From: Bacteroidaceae bacterium HV4-6-C5C
Lineage (GTDB): Bacteria > Bacteroidota > Bacteroidia > Bacteroidales > Bacteroidaceae
DNA: 64,000 nucleotides
Direction of reading: 5' to 3'
NCBI GenBank assembly: GCA_007896885.1
Contig: VOIU01000020.1
Span: 1 to 64,000, forward strand
The notes below the pieces were generated by a model. That model did no database searches and was not told where the DNA came from. It worked only from the letters and a program-made list of their open reading frames with translations. Shown in pieces: positions 27,835 through 38,396 of the stretch (the first letter of the stretch is position 1; every line of letters begins with the position of its first letter). The translations under genes were made by a program, and so were the position numbers.

Positions 27835-29943
27835 TTATTTTTTCAGCCATTTGTCAAGCCATTCAAAGAATGTGCGTTGCCATAATATACCGTTTTGAGG
27901 TTTCAATACCCAGTGGTTTTCATCAGGGTAAATCAATAACTCCGCAGGTATTCCACGCATCTTGGCAGCATCAAATGCAGCCATAGCCTGGTTTGCTAAA
28001 ATGCGGTAGTCCTTTTCACCGTGGATGCAAAGGATAGGAGCGTCCCATTTATCAACAAATTGATGTGGTGAGTTTGCAAAGGTACGTTGTGATACGGCAT
28101 TTTGCTTATCCCAGTATGCTCCACCCATATCCCAATTGGCAAACCATTTTTCTTCAGTCTCCAAGTACTGCATTTCCATGTTGAAGATACCGTCATGAGC
28201 AATAAATGCTTTGAAACGTTTATTATGATGTCCGGCAAGCCAATACACTGAAAAACCTCCGAAACTGGCCCCAACGCATCCCAAGTGATCTCTGTCTACA
28301 TAAGGTTCTTTTGCCATTTCATCAATAGCTGTGAAATAGTCTGCCATACACTGACCTCCGTAATCTCCGCTGATGGCTTCATTCCATTCTAAACCAAAGC
28401 CGGGGAGACCGCGACGATTGGGGGCTACGATAATGTAGTCGTGAGCCGCCATAATCTGGAAGTTCCAGCGGTAACTCCAAAACTGGCTTACCGGGCTTTG
28501 AGGGCCTCCTTCACAGTAAAGAAGTGTAGGGTACTTTTTATTCGGATCGAACTTGGGAGGATAAATAACCCAAGTCAGCATTTCTTTGCCATCGGTTGTC
28601 TTCATCCAGCGTGATTCCACTTTACCCATCTCTAATTGATCGTAGATGGCTTTATTCTCATAGGACAGCTGCTTGACGTTGGCGAAGGACTTACCTTTTC
28701 TAGTGTTGTCGATAGCATATATTTCATCGCCGGCACTCATTGAATGACGCTTTGCAATTATCTTGTTGCCTGCCAAAGCTAAAGAACCATAATCGAATAC
28801 CCCCTCTGTGAGCTGGGCTATATTATCTTTCTTTAAATCGACATTATAGATTTGAGTCTCACCATGCCATACACCATAGAAGAATATGCTTTTAGAATCC
28901 TTGTTCCATAAGAATCCATCCACATTCGATTCGAAAGCTTTGCTTACAAAACGTTTCTCTCCGGTAGCCAGATTCATGATGAAGAGACGGTTTTGATCAG
29001 CTTCGTATCCATCTCTCTCCATACTTTGCCAAGCGATGTATTTACCGTCCGGTGAGTATTGCGGGTTGGTGTCATAGCCCTTATTCTCTTCGGTGATATT
29101 GATTGTCTTCTGATCATTTAAATCGTAGATGTAAATATCGGAATTAGTAGATAGGGCATAAGCCAATCCGGTTTTCTTACGGCAGGTATAAGCTACCTTA
29201 TCTGAGGCAGGACTCCACGCCAATTGCTCAATGCCGCCAAATGGTTTCATCGGACTTTCGTATGGTTCTCCTTGCAATACGTCCTTGATGTTGTGAATCG
29301 CACTTCCGTCGAAGTCTGCAAAAAATGGATGGGGAGCTGTTGTCACCCATTCATCCCAATGTTTATACATCAGGTCGGTTATGATAATACCTGTAGCCTT
29401 AGGCAGATCAGGATGCTTATCGGCTGTGCTGTTTATCGTTTTGGTCTGCGAAACGAAAAGAAGTTTTTTCCCGTCGGGAGAAAAAGAGAAAGCTTCAATG
29501 TCACTTTCGTAATGAGTCAACTGTTTGCGTTCAGTACCATCGGGATTCATTTCCCATATCTGGTTACTGCCGCCTTCATTCGAGAGGAAGGCCAGTTTAC
29601 TGCCTCCTTTTATCCAACTTACTTCATTTTCTTGCCACGGCGTCTGCGTGATCTGTTTGTTACCGGTTCCATCGGCATTCATCACGAATACTTCCCGATT
29701 ACTTTTATTCTCGGGCACACTGTAATACGCGACAGTATATGCTATCTGCTTTTCATTGGGAGACACAACTACTCCACCGATTCGTCCCATGGCCCATAAA
29801 GCTTCAGGTGATAGCCGCTGATTGGTAATTTTTATATCTGATTTCCCGATCAGACTCTTGTCCTGTTCTGTATTAGCTTGCACTTCCATGCAGGACGCTG
29901 ACATGACTGCTGCTGACATAAGTAATAGTTTTATTGGTATCAT
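27835..29943 (-). CDS. S9-family prolyl oligopeptidase-type peptidase, exported
   Basis: A 702-residue serine peptidase with an N-terminal signal (MIPIKLLLMSAAVMSASC; the Cys could be lipidated). Residues about 45-420 form a beta-propeller with WD40/TolB-like repeats (FSPDGKKLLFVS, YSPDGKYIAW). The alpha/beta-hydrolase domain holds the triad: Ser in GASFGG (about 556), Asp in HGEKDY (about 643) and His in ENHW (about 675). Such enzymes trim oligopeptides or dipeptides in the periplasm. It lies 43 bases after the MATE gene on the same strand, so the two may be co-transcribed. Confidence 0.92.
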   Translation of the reverse strand: MIPIKLLLMSAAVMSASCMEVQANTEQDKSLIGKSDIKITNQRLSPEALWAMGRIGGVVVSPNEKQIAYTVAYYSVPENKSNREVFVMNADGTGNKQITQTPWQENEVSWIKGGSKLAFLSNEGGSNQIWEMNPDGTERKQLTHYESDIEAFSFSPDGKKLLFVSQTKTINSTADKHPDLPKATGIIITDLMYKHWDEWVTTAPHPFFADFDGSAIHNIKDVLQGEPYESPMKPFGGIEQLAWSPASDKVAYTCRKKTGLAYALSTNSDIYIYDLNDQKTINITEENKGYDTNPQYSPDGKYIAWQSMERDGYEADQNRLFIMNLATGEKRFVSKAFESNVDGFLWNKDSKSIFFYGVWHGETQIYNVDLKKDNIAQLTEGVFDYGSLALAGNKIIAKRHSMSAGDEIYAIDNTRKGKSFANVKQLSYENKAIYDQLEMGKVESRWMKTTDGKEMLTWVIYPPKFDPNKKYPTLLYCEGGPQSPVSQFWSYRWNFQIMAAHDYIIVAPNRRGLPGFGLEWNEAISGDYGGQCMADYFTAIDEMAKEPYVDRDHLGCVGASFGGFSVYWLAGHHNKRFKAFIAHDGIFNMEMQYLETEEKWFANWDMGGAYWDKQNAVSQRTFANSPHQFVDKWDAPILCIHGEKDYRILANQAMAAFDAAKMRGIPAELLIYPDENHWVLKPQNGILWQRTFFEWLDKWLKK

Positions 29944-29986
29944 ATTTATGATATAATTAATATTAGTGGCGAAGATAGATATTTTC

Positions 29987-31315
29987 CTATATTTTTTTCT
30001 CTTTCCAATTTCCTTTCTTCATATAGATGTATGAGAAGAGTCCTATAAATGTGGCATAGATATGCTCAGTAGTCCAGCACAGGGCTACATTTCGGACTAC
30101 GAGCACTATATAGGTCATGTAGAACATGTAAATGGTAAGCGCCGAAAATTCCAGTAGAAGAGCTGTACGGGTATTTCCGGTGCCTGATACCGCCTGGAAG
30201 TATATGTTGGCCGGTATCATGATGATGTAGGCTGAACAAAGCACCCAAAGCGAAGGTATTGAGGCCTCAATCAAGTCGGGTATATCGGTATAAATACCTA
30301 TTACCAGATGGGGGAGTAGTGAGCACGCCAATGCTATGGGCAGAATAAAGGTGTAGGCAATGCGTATATGTTGTTTGATGGTTACTGCAACGTACTCAGC
30401 TTTTCCTGCACCGATCAGATTACCGGTTAACGAACTGCATGTGGAAGCATAAGCAATAATGATCATAAACATGATGCCCGACACATTACGAACAATGTTG
30501 GTTATTGCGAGCGGACGTTCGCCGAGGTGCTCCATAAACAGAAAAAACAAAAACCATGTTGACAACGAAATGAAATTTTGTATCATTGTCCATACCGAGA
30601 TATTTAGAATATGTTTCAGCACCGAAAACTTTATGCCATCCAGTACGTTCAGCCCATACTTCTTGTAGTCTATATGATAGCGTGTATATAGGATAAAGAA
30701 TATGACGGAAATCATTTCGGCAAGTGAAGAACCTATTGCAGCTCCCGCTATTCCGAGTGCAGGAAAACCAAACTTTCCGAAAATCAGGATATAATTGAAT
30801 AGTACGTTTGAAAGTACCATTATAACCGAGTTAAGCGTTAATGTGCGGGTCTGGGTGGTGCCCACAAAAAATGCACGGAACATGATGCCAGCAAAAGAGA
30901 AGAAGAAGCCGAAAACCCTCCAGTTCAAGAAGCTGATGGCCGCCTTGTATACATGCTCCGAAGATACGATACGTTTAAGAATGATTGGCGAGAAATATTG
31001 GGATAGAAAGAACATAACCACAGCTAAGGCTAGTAAGAAATAAATCCCTTGGTAGAATATTCTTCCTATTTCTTTATATTGCCGCTCTCCGTTTCGTCTG
31101 GCTATAAGAATCTGCGAACCGATACTGAAGCCGTATGCGATCATAAAAATTGCGATATAGTAGACCCCTGCTATAGCCGATGCTCCCAACTCAACTTCTC
31201 CCACACGCCCGAGAAAAGCTGTATCAGTCATACCTATCATTTGTTCCATGACTAAACTGATCAGGACGGGAGTCGCGATATGTCTTATTTCTTTGTTTGA
31301 ATATGCTGTTTTCAT
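29987..31315 (-). CDS. MATE-family efflux transporter
   Basis: A 442-residue inner-membrane protein with about 12 hydrophobic segments arranged as two MatE halves. The N-terminus has the family pattern LVMEQMIGMTDTAFLGRVGEVELGASAIAG, of which the first residues mark helix 1. MATE proteins export drugs or metabolites in exchange for Na+ or H+; no substrate can be deduced here. It precedes the S9 peptidase gene by 43 bases. The yidC terminator lies just upstream, so it should have its own promoter. Confidence 0.9.
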   Translation of the reverse strand: MKTAYSNKEIRHIATPVLISLVMEQMIGMTDTAFLGRVGEVELGASAIAGVYYIAIFMIAYGFSIGSQILIARRNGERQYKEIGRIFYQGIYFLLALAVVMFFLSQYFSPIILKRIVSSEHVYKAAISFLNWRVFGFFFSFAGIMFRAFFVGTTQTRTLTLNSVIMVLSNVLFNYILIFGKFGFPALGIAGAAIGSSLAEMISVIFFILYTRYHIDYKKYGLNVLDGIKFSVLKHILNISVWTMIQNFISLSTWFLFFLFMEHLGERPLAITNIVRNVSGIMFMIIIAYASTCSSLTGNLIGAGKAEYVAVTIKQHIRIAYTFILPIALACSLLPHLVIGIYTDIPDLIEASIPSLWVLCSAYIIMIPANIYFQAVSGTGNTRTALLLEFSALTIYMFYMTYIVLVVRNVALCWTTEHIYATFIGLFSYIYMKKGNWKEKKI

Positions 31316-31364
31316 TAAGTTAGTATAATAAGCCTATGATGGTTGTTTCATGATGACTAAGGAC

Positions 31365-31401
31365 AAATAAAGCCGGATAATAATATTAACCGGCTTTATT
31401 T
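31365..31401 (-). terminator. Terminator downstream of yidC
   Basis: AAATAAAGCCGG (31365-31376) pairs exactly with CCGGCTTTATTT (31390-31401). It lies about 20 bases beyond the yidC stop on the minus strand. Confidence 0.8.
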
Positions 31402-31421
31402 TGTAAATATACGAAAAAAAA

Positions 31422-33272
31422 TTATTTCTTTCCTTGTCTTGCCTTCTTCATTTCTTCCTGTTGTTTTTGCATTGCTTCGAGTCTCGCCGCAAAACCGCTT
31501 TGTTTGGTTTTCTTCGGGTCTTTTTTATTCATCTCGAGCTGAGCCAACAATTGTGCTTCATCCGTTGTCTTGCGAAGAACAATTGTGGTCAATACACTGA
31601 TAAGGGTAGATATAAAGTAGTAATAGTTCAATCCTGCCGGATAGTCATTCAATATGAATAAGAACATTATAGGCATCAGGTAAGACATCCACTTCATTGC
31701 TGCCATTTGAGGTTGAGCACCTGTGTCTTGTTGCTGCATCATAAATTTAGCATTAAGAACATTGACAGCTGTCATCAACAGACAGAACAAGCTAAGGTGA
31801 CTTCCTAAGAATGGGATATGGAATGGGAAATTCACGATAGCGTCGTATGTAGAAAGGTCGTCAGCCCACAGGAAGCTTTGTTGACGTAATTCTATAGCGC
31901 TTGGCACAAACATGAACAATGCCATAAGAATAGGGAACTGTATCAACATTGGCAAGCATCCACCCATTGGACTTACGCCGTATTGGCTATATAATGACAT
32001 GGTCTCTTGCTGCTTTTTCAAAGCATCTTCCTGCTTAGGATACTTCTGACTGATTTCATCTATTTTGGGTTTCAGCACGCGCATTTTGGCAGATGAAATA
32101 TAAGTCTTCCATGTTGCCGGGAATACTACCGCCTTCACGATTAAAGTCATAAGCAATAAGACGATACCCATTCCAAGTCCCCAGTTGGACAACCAGTCGA
32201 ATACGTTGATTGTAAACCATTGATTGATCTGGCGAACTACAGGCCATCCCAGATATACCAGCCTGTTCAATTCCCATTTGTCGGTGCGACCTTTATCTAA
32301 TGCCGTTAAAGTCTTGTAGTGGTTAGGACCGAAGTAGAAGAACATTTTAGTAGGCACTTTACCTGTCGGGTCAAAGCTAGTACTTGTTTCGGCTGCGTAG
32401 TCTTTAATATATCCACTTCCTTGAGCATCCATTTTAGAGGTAAGCTTCGTCTTCTCGAAGCTATTGTCGGCAATAAGTACGGATGAGAAGAACTGATTCT
32501 TAAAAGCAATCCAGTTTAAGTGCTCGGGAATGCTTTTTTCCTGATCCTTGCTCGCGGACAAATAGTCGGTTTTATCTCCTTTTACCTTATAAGTAAGTTC
32601 GGAAAGACGATTTTCGTAGGTATATCCTTTCTCTATTTGGCGAGCACGCTGTGACCATTCCAAGTCTACAGTTTTGTTGCCGGCGGCGAGCTTTCCATCC
32701 ATTCCTACAGCCTCGATGATAAAGTCAACCAAGTAGCTATTGGAATGCATGATGTATTTAAGATCGATATAGCTTAAGCTGTCGGCAGCAAGACGCATGG
32801 TAACCGAGCTATCCGTCGGGTTTACTATTGAGAAATAGTAATCTTTTGTTTGAATGGTTTGCTTTTGATTGTAGAAAAGCAGATTCAGGGATGAATCAGT
32901 CATGTCAAACAGAGTCACAGGCGTTTTTTTGTCCTGACCTTTGTATTCTTTTAATAATGCCGAAGTAACTCGTCCTCCTTTGCTCGATAATGTAATCTGA
33001 GCTAATTCATTCTGGATAGTGATCGTGGAATCTTTTCCCTGAGTTGCATTATAAAAGAGTGAAGAAGAATCGGCTCTTGCGGCTTCTTTCTCGTTGGCCA
33101 ATGCAGCTTCTGCTTTGGCTTTGAGTTCCTTCTCATGTTGTTGTACTAAAGTAATGGAATCATAATAGCGCTTCTGTGCTTCCGTTTGCTCTTTGCTGGG
33201 GCGACTGAAAAAGCTGAATCCTATTAATAAGATTGCTATTAGTACAAGACCTGTAATGGTATTTTTATCCAT
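31422..33272 (-). CDS. yidC: Membrane protein insertase YidC
   Basis: A 616-residue YidC/Oxa1 insertase. An N-terminal membrane anchor ([17 protein letters not shown]) is followed by a large periplasmic beta domain (about 60-350) and the conserved five-helix core ([38 protein letters not shown]). A basic C-terminal tail (KKARQGKK) is also typical. It inserts and folds inner-membrane proteins with or without SecYEG. It lies 27 bases after pyrG and is probably co-transcribed with it. Confidence 0.96.
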   Translation of the reverse strand: MDKNTITGLVLIAILLIGFSFFSRPSKEQTEAQKRYYDSITLVQQHEKELKAKAEAALANEKEAARADSSSLFYNATQGKDSTITIQNELAQITLSSKGGRVTSALLKEYKGQDKKTPVTLFDMTDSSLNLLFYNQKQTIQTKDYYFSIVNPTDSSVTMRLAADSLSYIDLKYIMHSNSYLVDFIIEAVGMDGKLAAGNKTVDLEWSQRARQIEKGYTYENRLSELTYKVKGDKTDYLSASKDQEKSIPEHLNWIAFKNQFFSSVLIADNSFEKTKLTSKMDAQGSGYIKDYAAETSTSFDPTGKVPTKMFFYFGPNHYKTLTALDKGRTDKWELNRLVYLGWPVVRQINQWFTINVFDWLSNWGLGMGIVLLLMTLIVKAVVFPATWKTYISSAKMRVLKPKIDEISQKYPKQEDALKKQQETMSLYSQYGVSPMGGCLPMLIQFPILMALFMFVPSAIELRQQSFLWADDLSTYDAIVNFPFHIPFLGSHLSLFCLLMTAVNVLNAKFMMQQQDTGAQPQMAAMKWMSYLMPIMFLFILNDYPAGLNYYYFISTLISVLTTIVLRKTTDEAQLLAQLEMNKKDPKKTKQSGFAARLEAMQKQQEEMKKARQGKK

Positions 33273-33299
33273 AAGGAGTGAATTCTTTATTTTATAAAA

Positions 33300-34925
33300 T
33301 TATTTTTTATTGGTAGCCTGTTGATGTGCTACCGTAGCTTTAATAAATGATACAAATAATGGATGCGGATTCAGTACCGTACTGCTATATTCCGGATGGA
33401 ACTGAGTACCGATAAACCACTTTAATTCGGGTATTTCAACGATTTCTACCAAGTCGGATTCCGGATTAACGCCCACACATTTCATTCCCGCAGCTTCATA
33501 TTCGTTTTTGTAGCTGTTGTTGAATTCATAACGATGGCGGTGACGTTCCTGGATATGTTCCGAACCGTATGCTTCGTAAGCTTTGCTTCCTTTCTGCAAT
33601 ACACACTCGTATGCTCCCAGACGCATTGTTCCCCCCATGTTCGTGATAGATTTCTGCTCTTCCATGATATCAATCACGTTGTTCGGCGTTTTTTCATCCA
33701 TCTCACGTGAATTAGCATCGGCATATCCCAATACATTCCGCGCAAACTCAATAGCAAGGCATTGCATTCCGAGGCAGATACCAAAAGTAGGAATGTTGTG
33801 AGTGCGGGTATATTTTGCAGCGACGAATTTACCGTTTATGCCACGTTCGCCGAATCCCGGGCCTATAACAATTCCGGCCATACCTTCCAAAGCCTTTGCA
33901 ATATTCTCATCGGTAAGCTTTTCACTGTTTACAAAATCCACTTCCACTTTGCAGTCGTTGTAGGTACCGGCTTGCGATAAAGCTTCGCGGATGGATTTAT
34001 AAGCATCTTGTAAATCGTATTTTCCAACTAATGCAATATGAATAGGCTTGGTCTTTTCCGCTTTATGGCGACGTTCCAAGAAAGCACGCCAAGAGTTGAG
34101 ATCGGGAGCAGTACCTACGGGTAGACCCATTTTCTTCAGGATTGTTTCATCCAATCCCTGGGCTTGCATCAATAGAGGAACTTCATATATTGTCGGAGCA
34201 TCAATGCTCTGTACAACGGCATTTTCGTCTACATTGCAGAATAGAGCCACTTTCTTTCTTAAACCGATGTTTAGTTCATGCTCAGCTCTCAGTACAAGGA
34301 TATCCGGTTGTATCCCCGCGCTTTGCAACTCTTTTACCGAATGCTGGGTAGGCTTTGTCTTCAATTCACCGGCAGCTGCAAGGTAAGGCACATAAGTAAG
34401 ATGTACACATAGTGCATCTTTTCCCAATTCCCATTTAAGCTGACGGATACTCTCCAGATAAGGCAATGACTCAATATCACCTACGGTTCCACCTATCTCG
34501 GTGATTACGAAATCAAATTTATATTTGTTACCCAGTAACTTTACATTTCTTTTAATCTCATCGGTAATGTGAGGGATAATTTGAATGGTCTTACCAAGAT
34601 AGTCTCCACGTCTCTCTTTATCTATCACACTTTTGTATATGCGTCCGGTAGTAATGTTGTTGGCTTTGGTTGTCTGAATGCCCAAAAAACGTTCGTAATG
34701 ACCCAAGTCAAGGTCTGCTTCATGGCCGTCAACTGTTACGTAACATTCTCCATGTTCATAAGGATTAAGAGTTCCCGGATCTATATTGATATACGGATCG
34801 AACTTCTGAATAGTGACTTTATATCCTCTTGCTTGTAGTAGCTTGCCGATAGATGACGAAATGATGCCTTTTCCTAGTGAAGAAGCAACACCACCGGTAA
34901 CGAAAATATACTTTGTTTCTCCCAC
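33300..34925 (-). CDS. pyrG: CTP synthase
   Basis: A 541-residue CTP synthase that aminates UTP to CTP with glutamine and ATP. The amidoligase domain begins YIFVTGGVASSLGKG. The class I glutaminase domain has the nucleophile in FGICLGMQ and the His-Glu pair in QFHPEYS near the end. The start codon is GTG (34923-34925); the protein begins at the usual residue for Bacteroides homologues, so this start looks genuine. It is the first gene of a pyrG-yidC unit. Confidence 0.97.
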   Translation of the reverse strand: MGETKYIFVTGGVASSLGKGIISSSIGKLLQARGYKVTIQKFDPYINIDPGTLNPYEHGECYVTVDGHEADLDLGHYERFLGIQTTKANNITTGRIYKSVIDKERRGDYLGKTIQIIPHITDEIKRNVKLLGNKYKFDFVITEIGGTVGDIESLPYLESIRQLKWELGKDALCVHLTYVPYLAAAGELKTKPTQHSVKELQSAGIQPDILVLRAEHELNIGLRKKVALFCNVDENAVVQSIDAPTIYEVPLLMQAQGLDETILKKMGLPVGTAPDLNSWRAFLERRHKAEKTKPIHIALVGKYDLQDAYKSIREALSQAGTYNDCKVEVDFVNSEKLTDENIAKALEGMAGIVIGPGFGERGINGKFVAAKYTRTHNIPTFGICLGMQCLAIEFARNVLGYADANSREMDEKTPNNVIDIMEEQKSITNMGGTMRLGAYECVLQKGSKAYEAYGSEHIQERHRHRYEFNNSYKNEYEAAGMKCVGVNPESDLVEIVEIPELKWFIGTQFHPEYSSTVLNPHPLFVSFIKATVAHQQATNKK

Positions 34926-35130
34926 GGTTCTATATTGTTAATTTATTGTTTATGCATGCATAATAAGTGCACAATGTTATTTTGCACACTCTCTTAAAAA
35001 GCGCAAAATTACAAAAAAAAGAGGAAGAACATAAAGTTTAGGTGAAACAATTATTAAAAGAATGTCTTTCCGTATTATTATGTTAGCAATCTTTTATTTT
35101 TGTTTCCTATGTTTTCTGAACATTTTGGTT

Positions 35131-35138
35131 TACTTTTG
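35131..35138 (+). promoter_or_regulatory. Bacteroides-type -7 element of the DUF3078 gene
   Basis: TACTTTTG matches TAnnTTTG, 23 bases before the start codon. The upstream partner is weak (TTTTCTG at about 35112). Confidence 0.45.
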
Positions 35139-35160
35139 CCGCTAAATAGCTTAATTAGAT

Positions 35161-36600
35161 ATGATGAAAGGTAAATATTTGACACTATTGGTTGTTATTG
35201 CGCTGTTTCCCTTGTCGCTATCGGCTCAAAGCGCAATGAAGAATGCTTCATTTATCCATCAGGAACAGCATTCAGTTAAGGCAGACACATTATCGGGAGT
35301 ATTGAAACAATACTTTGTTCTTAAGTTGAAAACCGCAAATAATGTAGCAAAGATAGACACGGTATCCATACTGTATGAGAGACTTTTCGGAGTCCTGGAT
35401 TATTTGAATGATCCTATTACTCCCGAACGCTATATTGCTTCCAACCCTGATTTCTACCGCTTATTCTTGCCACTGACTTATTATAGATCTCCAATGGCGC
35501 GCTTGTCCACACTGGAATGGCCACCAAAGAAACAAAATGCTGATTCTTTGACAACTGCATTGTTGCCATTTGATGAAAGTCTTTTTACCACGAAAGATAA
35601 GGCGAATAAAATCGTAGACAATACATTATTGAGCTTATACGTCAGTGATCCGGGTAAGATTGTTGCTACGGAAGATGAAATTATGCATCTGAAAGCTTTT
35701 AAAGATAATATTCAAAAAGAAATATCATCTAAACCTCCTGTTACCAAACTATTTGCCCGTGAAGCTGTGGTTGGTGTGAAGGAAGATGCCGAACTGGTTA
35801 TTAGAAAACCGAACTGGTGGATTACCGGTGGTTCGGGTTCGTTGCAACTGACTCAGAACTATGTTTCGGATAACTGGTATAAAGGAGGGGAGAGTACCAA
35901 CTCTTTTTTAGCAAATCTTCAATTGTATGCCAACTATAACGACCAGGAGAAAATTCAATGGGAAAACCTGGTGGATGCCCAGTTGGGATTTGGTTCTACT
36001 GCATCCGACAAATATCATAAATATCTTGTAAATACAGATCAACTCCGAATGGCTACCAAGTTAGGGATACAAGCTGCTTCCAATTGGTATTATACGATTT
36101 CTTCAGAATTTAAGACTCAGTTCTCGCATGGCTATAAAGCTAATTCCCAGGAATTGTATTCTGCATTTTTAGCACCTGCCGATCTTTCAGTCAGCATTGG
36201 TATGGACTATAAATTGAGAAAGAAGAAAATGAATCTTTCCGTCTTCATGGCACCTTTGACGTACGCGCTTCGCTATGTTGGTAACAAAGATGTGAATGAA
36301 GTGAATTTTGGTCTGGAAGAAGGAAAATGTGTCCGTCACAATTTCGGTTCTCAAGTGCAACCTACGCTCGACTGGACCATCATTCCTACTATAACTTTGA
36401 ACTCCCGATTAAACTACCTGACCAGCTATGATTGGGTACGTATAGAATGGGAAAATACAGTGAACTTTGTATTGAACCGTTATTTATCGACCAAGTTATA
36501 TGCCTTCGGACGTTTCGACGATAGTAATGCCCCTACAAAAGGAGACAGCCACTTCCAGTTGAAAGAATTATTGAGCTTTGGTATTAATTACAAATGGTAG
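35161..36600 (+). CDS. DUF3078 domain-containing exported protein
   Basis: A 479-residue protein with a signal peptide ([15 protein letters not shown]). The DUF3078 region starts near residue 220 with [20 protein letters not shown] and NWYKGGEST. The C-terminal half alternates short beta-strands and ends [12 protein letters not shown], which suggests an outer-membrane beta-barrel. The biochemical role is not known. The first two codons are both ATG. It ends 58 bases before galE. Confidence 0.85.
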   Translation: MMKGKYLTLLVVIALFPLSLSAQSAMKNASFIHQEQHSVKADTLSGVLKQYFVLKLKTANNVAKIDTVSILYERLFGVLDYLNDPITPERYIASNPDFYRLFLPLTYYRSPMARLSTLEWPPKKQNADSLTTALLPFDESLFTTKDKANKIVDNTLLSLYVSDPGKIVATEDEIMHLKAFKDNIQKEISSKPPVTKLFAREAVVGVKEDAELVIRKPNWWITGGSGSLQLTQNYVSDNWYKGGESTNSFLANLQLYANYNDQEKIQWENLVDAQLGFGSTASDKYHKYLVNTDQLRMATKLGIQAASNWYYTISSEFKTQFSHGYKANSQELYSAFLAPADLSVSIGMDYKLRKKKMNLSVFMAPLTYALRYVGNKDVNEVNFGLEEGKCVRHNFGSQVQPTLDWTIIPTITLNSRLNYLTSYDWVRIEWENTVNFVLNRYLSTKLYAFGRFDDSNAPTKGDSHFQLKELLSFGINYKW

Positions 36601-36615
36601 ACTGATTCCAATCTG

Positions 36616-36623
36616 TAATTTTG
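36616..36623 (+). promoter_or_regulatory. Bacteroides-type -7 element before galE
   Basis: TAATTTTG matches TAnnTTTG, 36 bases before the galE ATG at 36659. This supports the ATG at 36659 over an upstream in-frame ATG at 36578 that lies inside the previous gene. Confidence 0.4.
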
Positions 36624-36658
36624 CCGCATCATGTGATAACCAAAATATTTACCATATT

Positions 36659-37693
36659 ATGAAAGAAAAAATTTTAGTTACAGGTGGAACCGGATATATT
36701 GGGTCCCATACAGTTGTTGAACTCCAAAATGCCGGATACGATGTAGTTATCGTGGATAACCTTTCCAACTCGAGTGCAGATGTTGTAGATAATATAGAGA
36801 AAATCTCCGGTATCCGCCCTGCTTTTGAAGAGGTGGATTGTCTGAATTTTGCAGATTTGGAGTCTGTGTTTTCTAAATATCAGGGTATTAAAGCTATCAT
36901 ACACTTTGCTGCAAGTAAGGCTGTGGGTGAATCGGTTCAGAAACCATTGCTGTATTATAGAAATAACTTGGTGTCTCTTATCAACTTGCTTGAATTGATG
37001 CCCAAATATGATGTGAAAGGCATTGTCTTCTCTTCTTCGTGCACAGTGTACGGTCAACCGGATATCCTTCCTGTGACCGAACAAGCCCCCATAAAAAAAG
37101 CTGAATCTCCTTACGGAAATACGAAGCAGATTAATGAAGAGATTATTCGTGACACCATAACTTCCGGTGCTCCGATTAACGCTATTTTATTGCGTTACTT
37201 TAATCCTATAGGTGCGCATCCTACCGCTATACTTGGAGAGTTGCCGAATGGAGTTCCCCAAAACCTTGTACCGTACTTGACTCAAACCGCTATGGGTATC
37301 CGTGAAAAATTGAGTGTCTTTGGCGATGATTATAATACTCCTGACGGTTCATGTATCCGCGACTTTATTAACGTTGTCGATCTGGCTAAAGCCCACGTAA
37401 TTGCTATCCACCGTATTCTTGATGATCTACAGAAGGATAAGGTTGAAGTTTTCAACATTGGTACAGGTATAGGACTTTCAGTGCTTCAATTGATTCATGC
37501 TTTTGAAAAAGCCACAGGTGTGAAGCTGAACTACCAGATTGTAGGTCGCCGTGCCGGTGATATAGAAAAAGTCTGGGCAGACCCTGCTTTGGCTAATAAT
37601 GAATTGGGTTGGACAGCTGTTGAAACCATTGAAGATACTTTGCTTTCTGCATGGAACTGGCAATTGAAGCTCCGTGAGAAGGGTATTCAATAA
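36659..37693 (+). CDS. galE: UDP-glucose 4-epimerase
   Basis: A 344-residue short-chain dehydrogenase-type epimerase that interconverts UDP-glucose and UDP-galactose using bound NAD+. The N-terminal VTGGTGYIGSHT is the NAD motif. The active-site serine/threonine lies in VFSSSCTVYG and the Tyr-x3-Lys pair in SPYGNTKQI. The C-terminal part has the sugar-binding YFNPIGAHP and GRRAGDIEKVWADP. The start at 36659 gives the standard length. A terminator follows about 185 bases downstream. Confidence 0.95.
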   Translation: MKEKILVTGGTGYIGSHTVVELQNAGYDVVIVDNLSNSSADVVDNIEKISGIRPAFEEVDCLNFADLESVFSKYQGIKAIIHFAASKAVGESVQKPLLYYRNNLVSLINLLELMPKYDVKGIVFSSSCTVYGQPDILPVTEQAPIKKAESPYGNTKQINEEIIRDTITSGAPINAILLRYFNPIGAHPTAILGELPNGVPQNLVPYLTQTAMGIREKLSVFGDDYNTPDGSCIRDFINVVDLAKAHVIAIHRILDDLQKDKVEVFNIGTGIGLSVLQLIHAFEKATGVKLNYQIVGRRAGDIEKVWADPALANNELGWTAVETIEDTLLSAWNWQLKLREKGIQ

Positions 37694-37878
37694 TATTTTT
37701 AGATTATTTAACACAGTAAATAAAACAAACGTATTTTACTGTTGTTAATTAAGAGCAAATCAACCTGAAACAGTTTATGTGTATGTGAATATTCGTAACT
37801 GATAGATATGCCTCCCCGGCATATTAAGGTAAGATTGCATAGTAGTTTTGTCGTGTTTTATTTTGTGTTTGTGTTGTG

Positions 37879-37913
37879 AATAAGCCTTGTCGAGAGATAA
37901 GGCTTATTTTTTT
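37879..37913 (+). terminator. Rho-independent terminator after galE
   Basis: AATAAGCCTT (37879-37888) pairs with AAGGCTTATT (37899-37908), followed by a run of T. Confidence 0.85.
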
Positions 37914-37928
37914 GTTCGACTGAAAGGG

Positions 37929-38143
37929 CTAAATGCCTTTGCTATCATGCTCATACATCGGTAACCTTCTTCTTCCTGTCTACACGGCAGTTGAAATGCC
38001 TTTTTCGTTGCGTTTAACCGGCAATAACACCATCTCTTAATCCGTACTCTGAGGTGTCTAAATATTTTTATTATCACGTTTATACATCGGTAACCTACTT
38101 CTTCTTTCTATCTGCACGGCAGTTGAAATGCCTTTGTTGTCGC
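37929..38143. repeat. Two ~86-bp imperfect direct repeats, 129 bp apart
   Basis: The first copy (37929-38014) and the second (38058-38143) share CTAAAT, ATACATCGGTAACCT and ACGGCAGTTGAAATGCCTTT in the same order with a constant offset of 129 bases. Confidence 0.8.
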
Positions 38144-38242
38144 GTTTATGCTCTTTCGTTCGGTTGGATACAGCCTTGTGAGGGCTTGAAAATACGATCA
38201 TTTTCTCGCATAAAATCAGAAAGGCTTTCGTTGCGGAACCGT

Positions 38243-38330
38243 AGCCCTTTGGTTCTTGTACCGATGCGCTACGGTTTACATACCACAGCCCTACGGTTTG
38301 AAAACCGAAGCCCTGTGGTTCCCGATAGAT
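38243..38330. repeat. Four tandem 22-bp repeats (array B)
   Basis: AGCCCT occurs at 38243, 38287 and 38309 and a variant TGCGCT at 38265, an exact period of 22. GGTTCTTGTACCGA in unit 1 is nearly the same as GCTTCTTGTACCGA in array A (14104-14191). AACCGTAG (38237-38244) and CTACGGTT (38270-38277) form an 8-bp dyad across the first two units. Confidence 0.8.
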
Positions 38331-38396
38331 TCTTCTCGCTTGCAGTTTGCTTAAACCAATGCTTTTTATTCGTTACACCAAAGCGTGAATTGCTGT

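Larger units (their letters stand above)
37694..38396. other. Repeat-rich intergenic region
   Basis: About 700 bases separate galE and ispE, which converge. They hold a terminator (37879-37913), two ~86-bp direct repeats (37929-38014 and 38058-38143) and a four-unit 22-bp array (38243-38330). Open frames here (for example 38054-38422) consist of these repeats and resemble no protein family. Confidence 0.65.

Noticed and set aside
29224..29799. 191-codon frame antisense to the S9 peptidase
   Set aside because: It overlaps the beta-propeller coding sequence and shows no domain.
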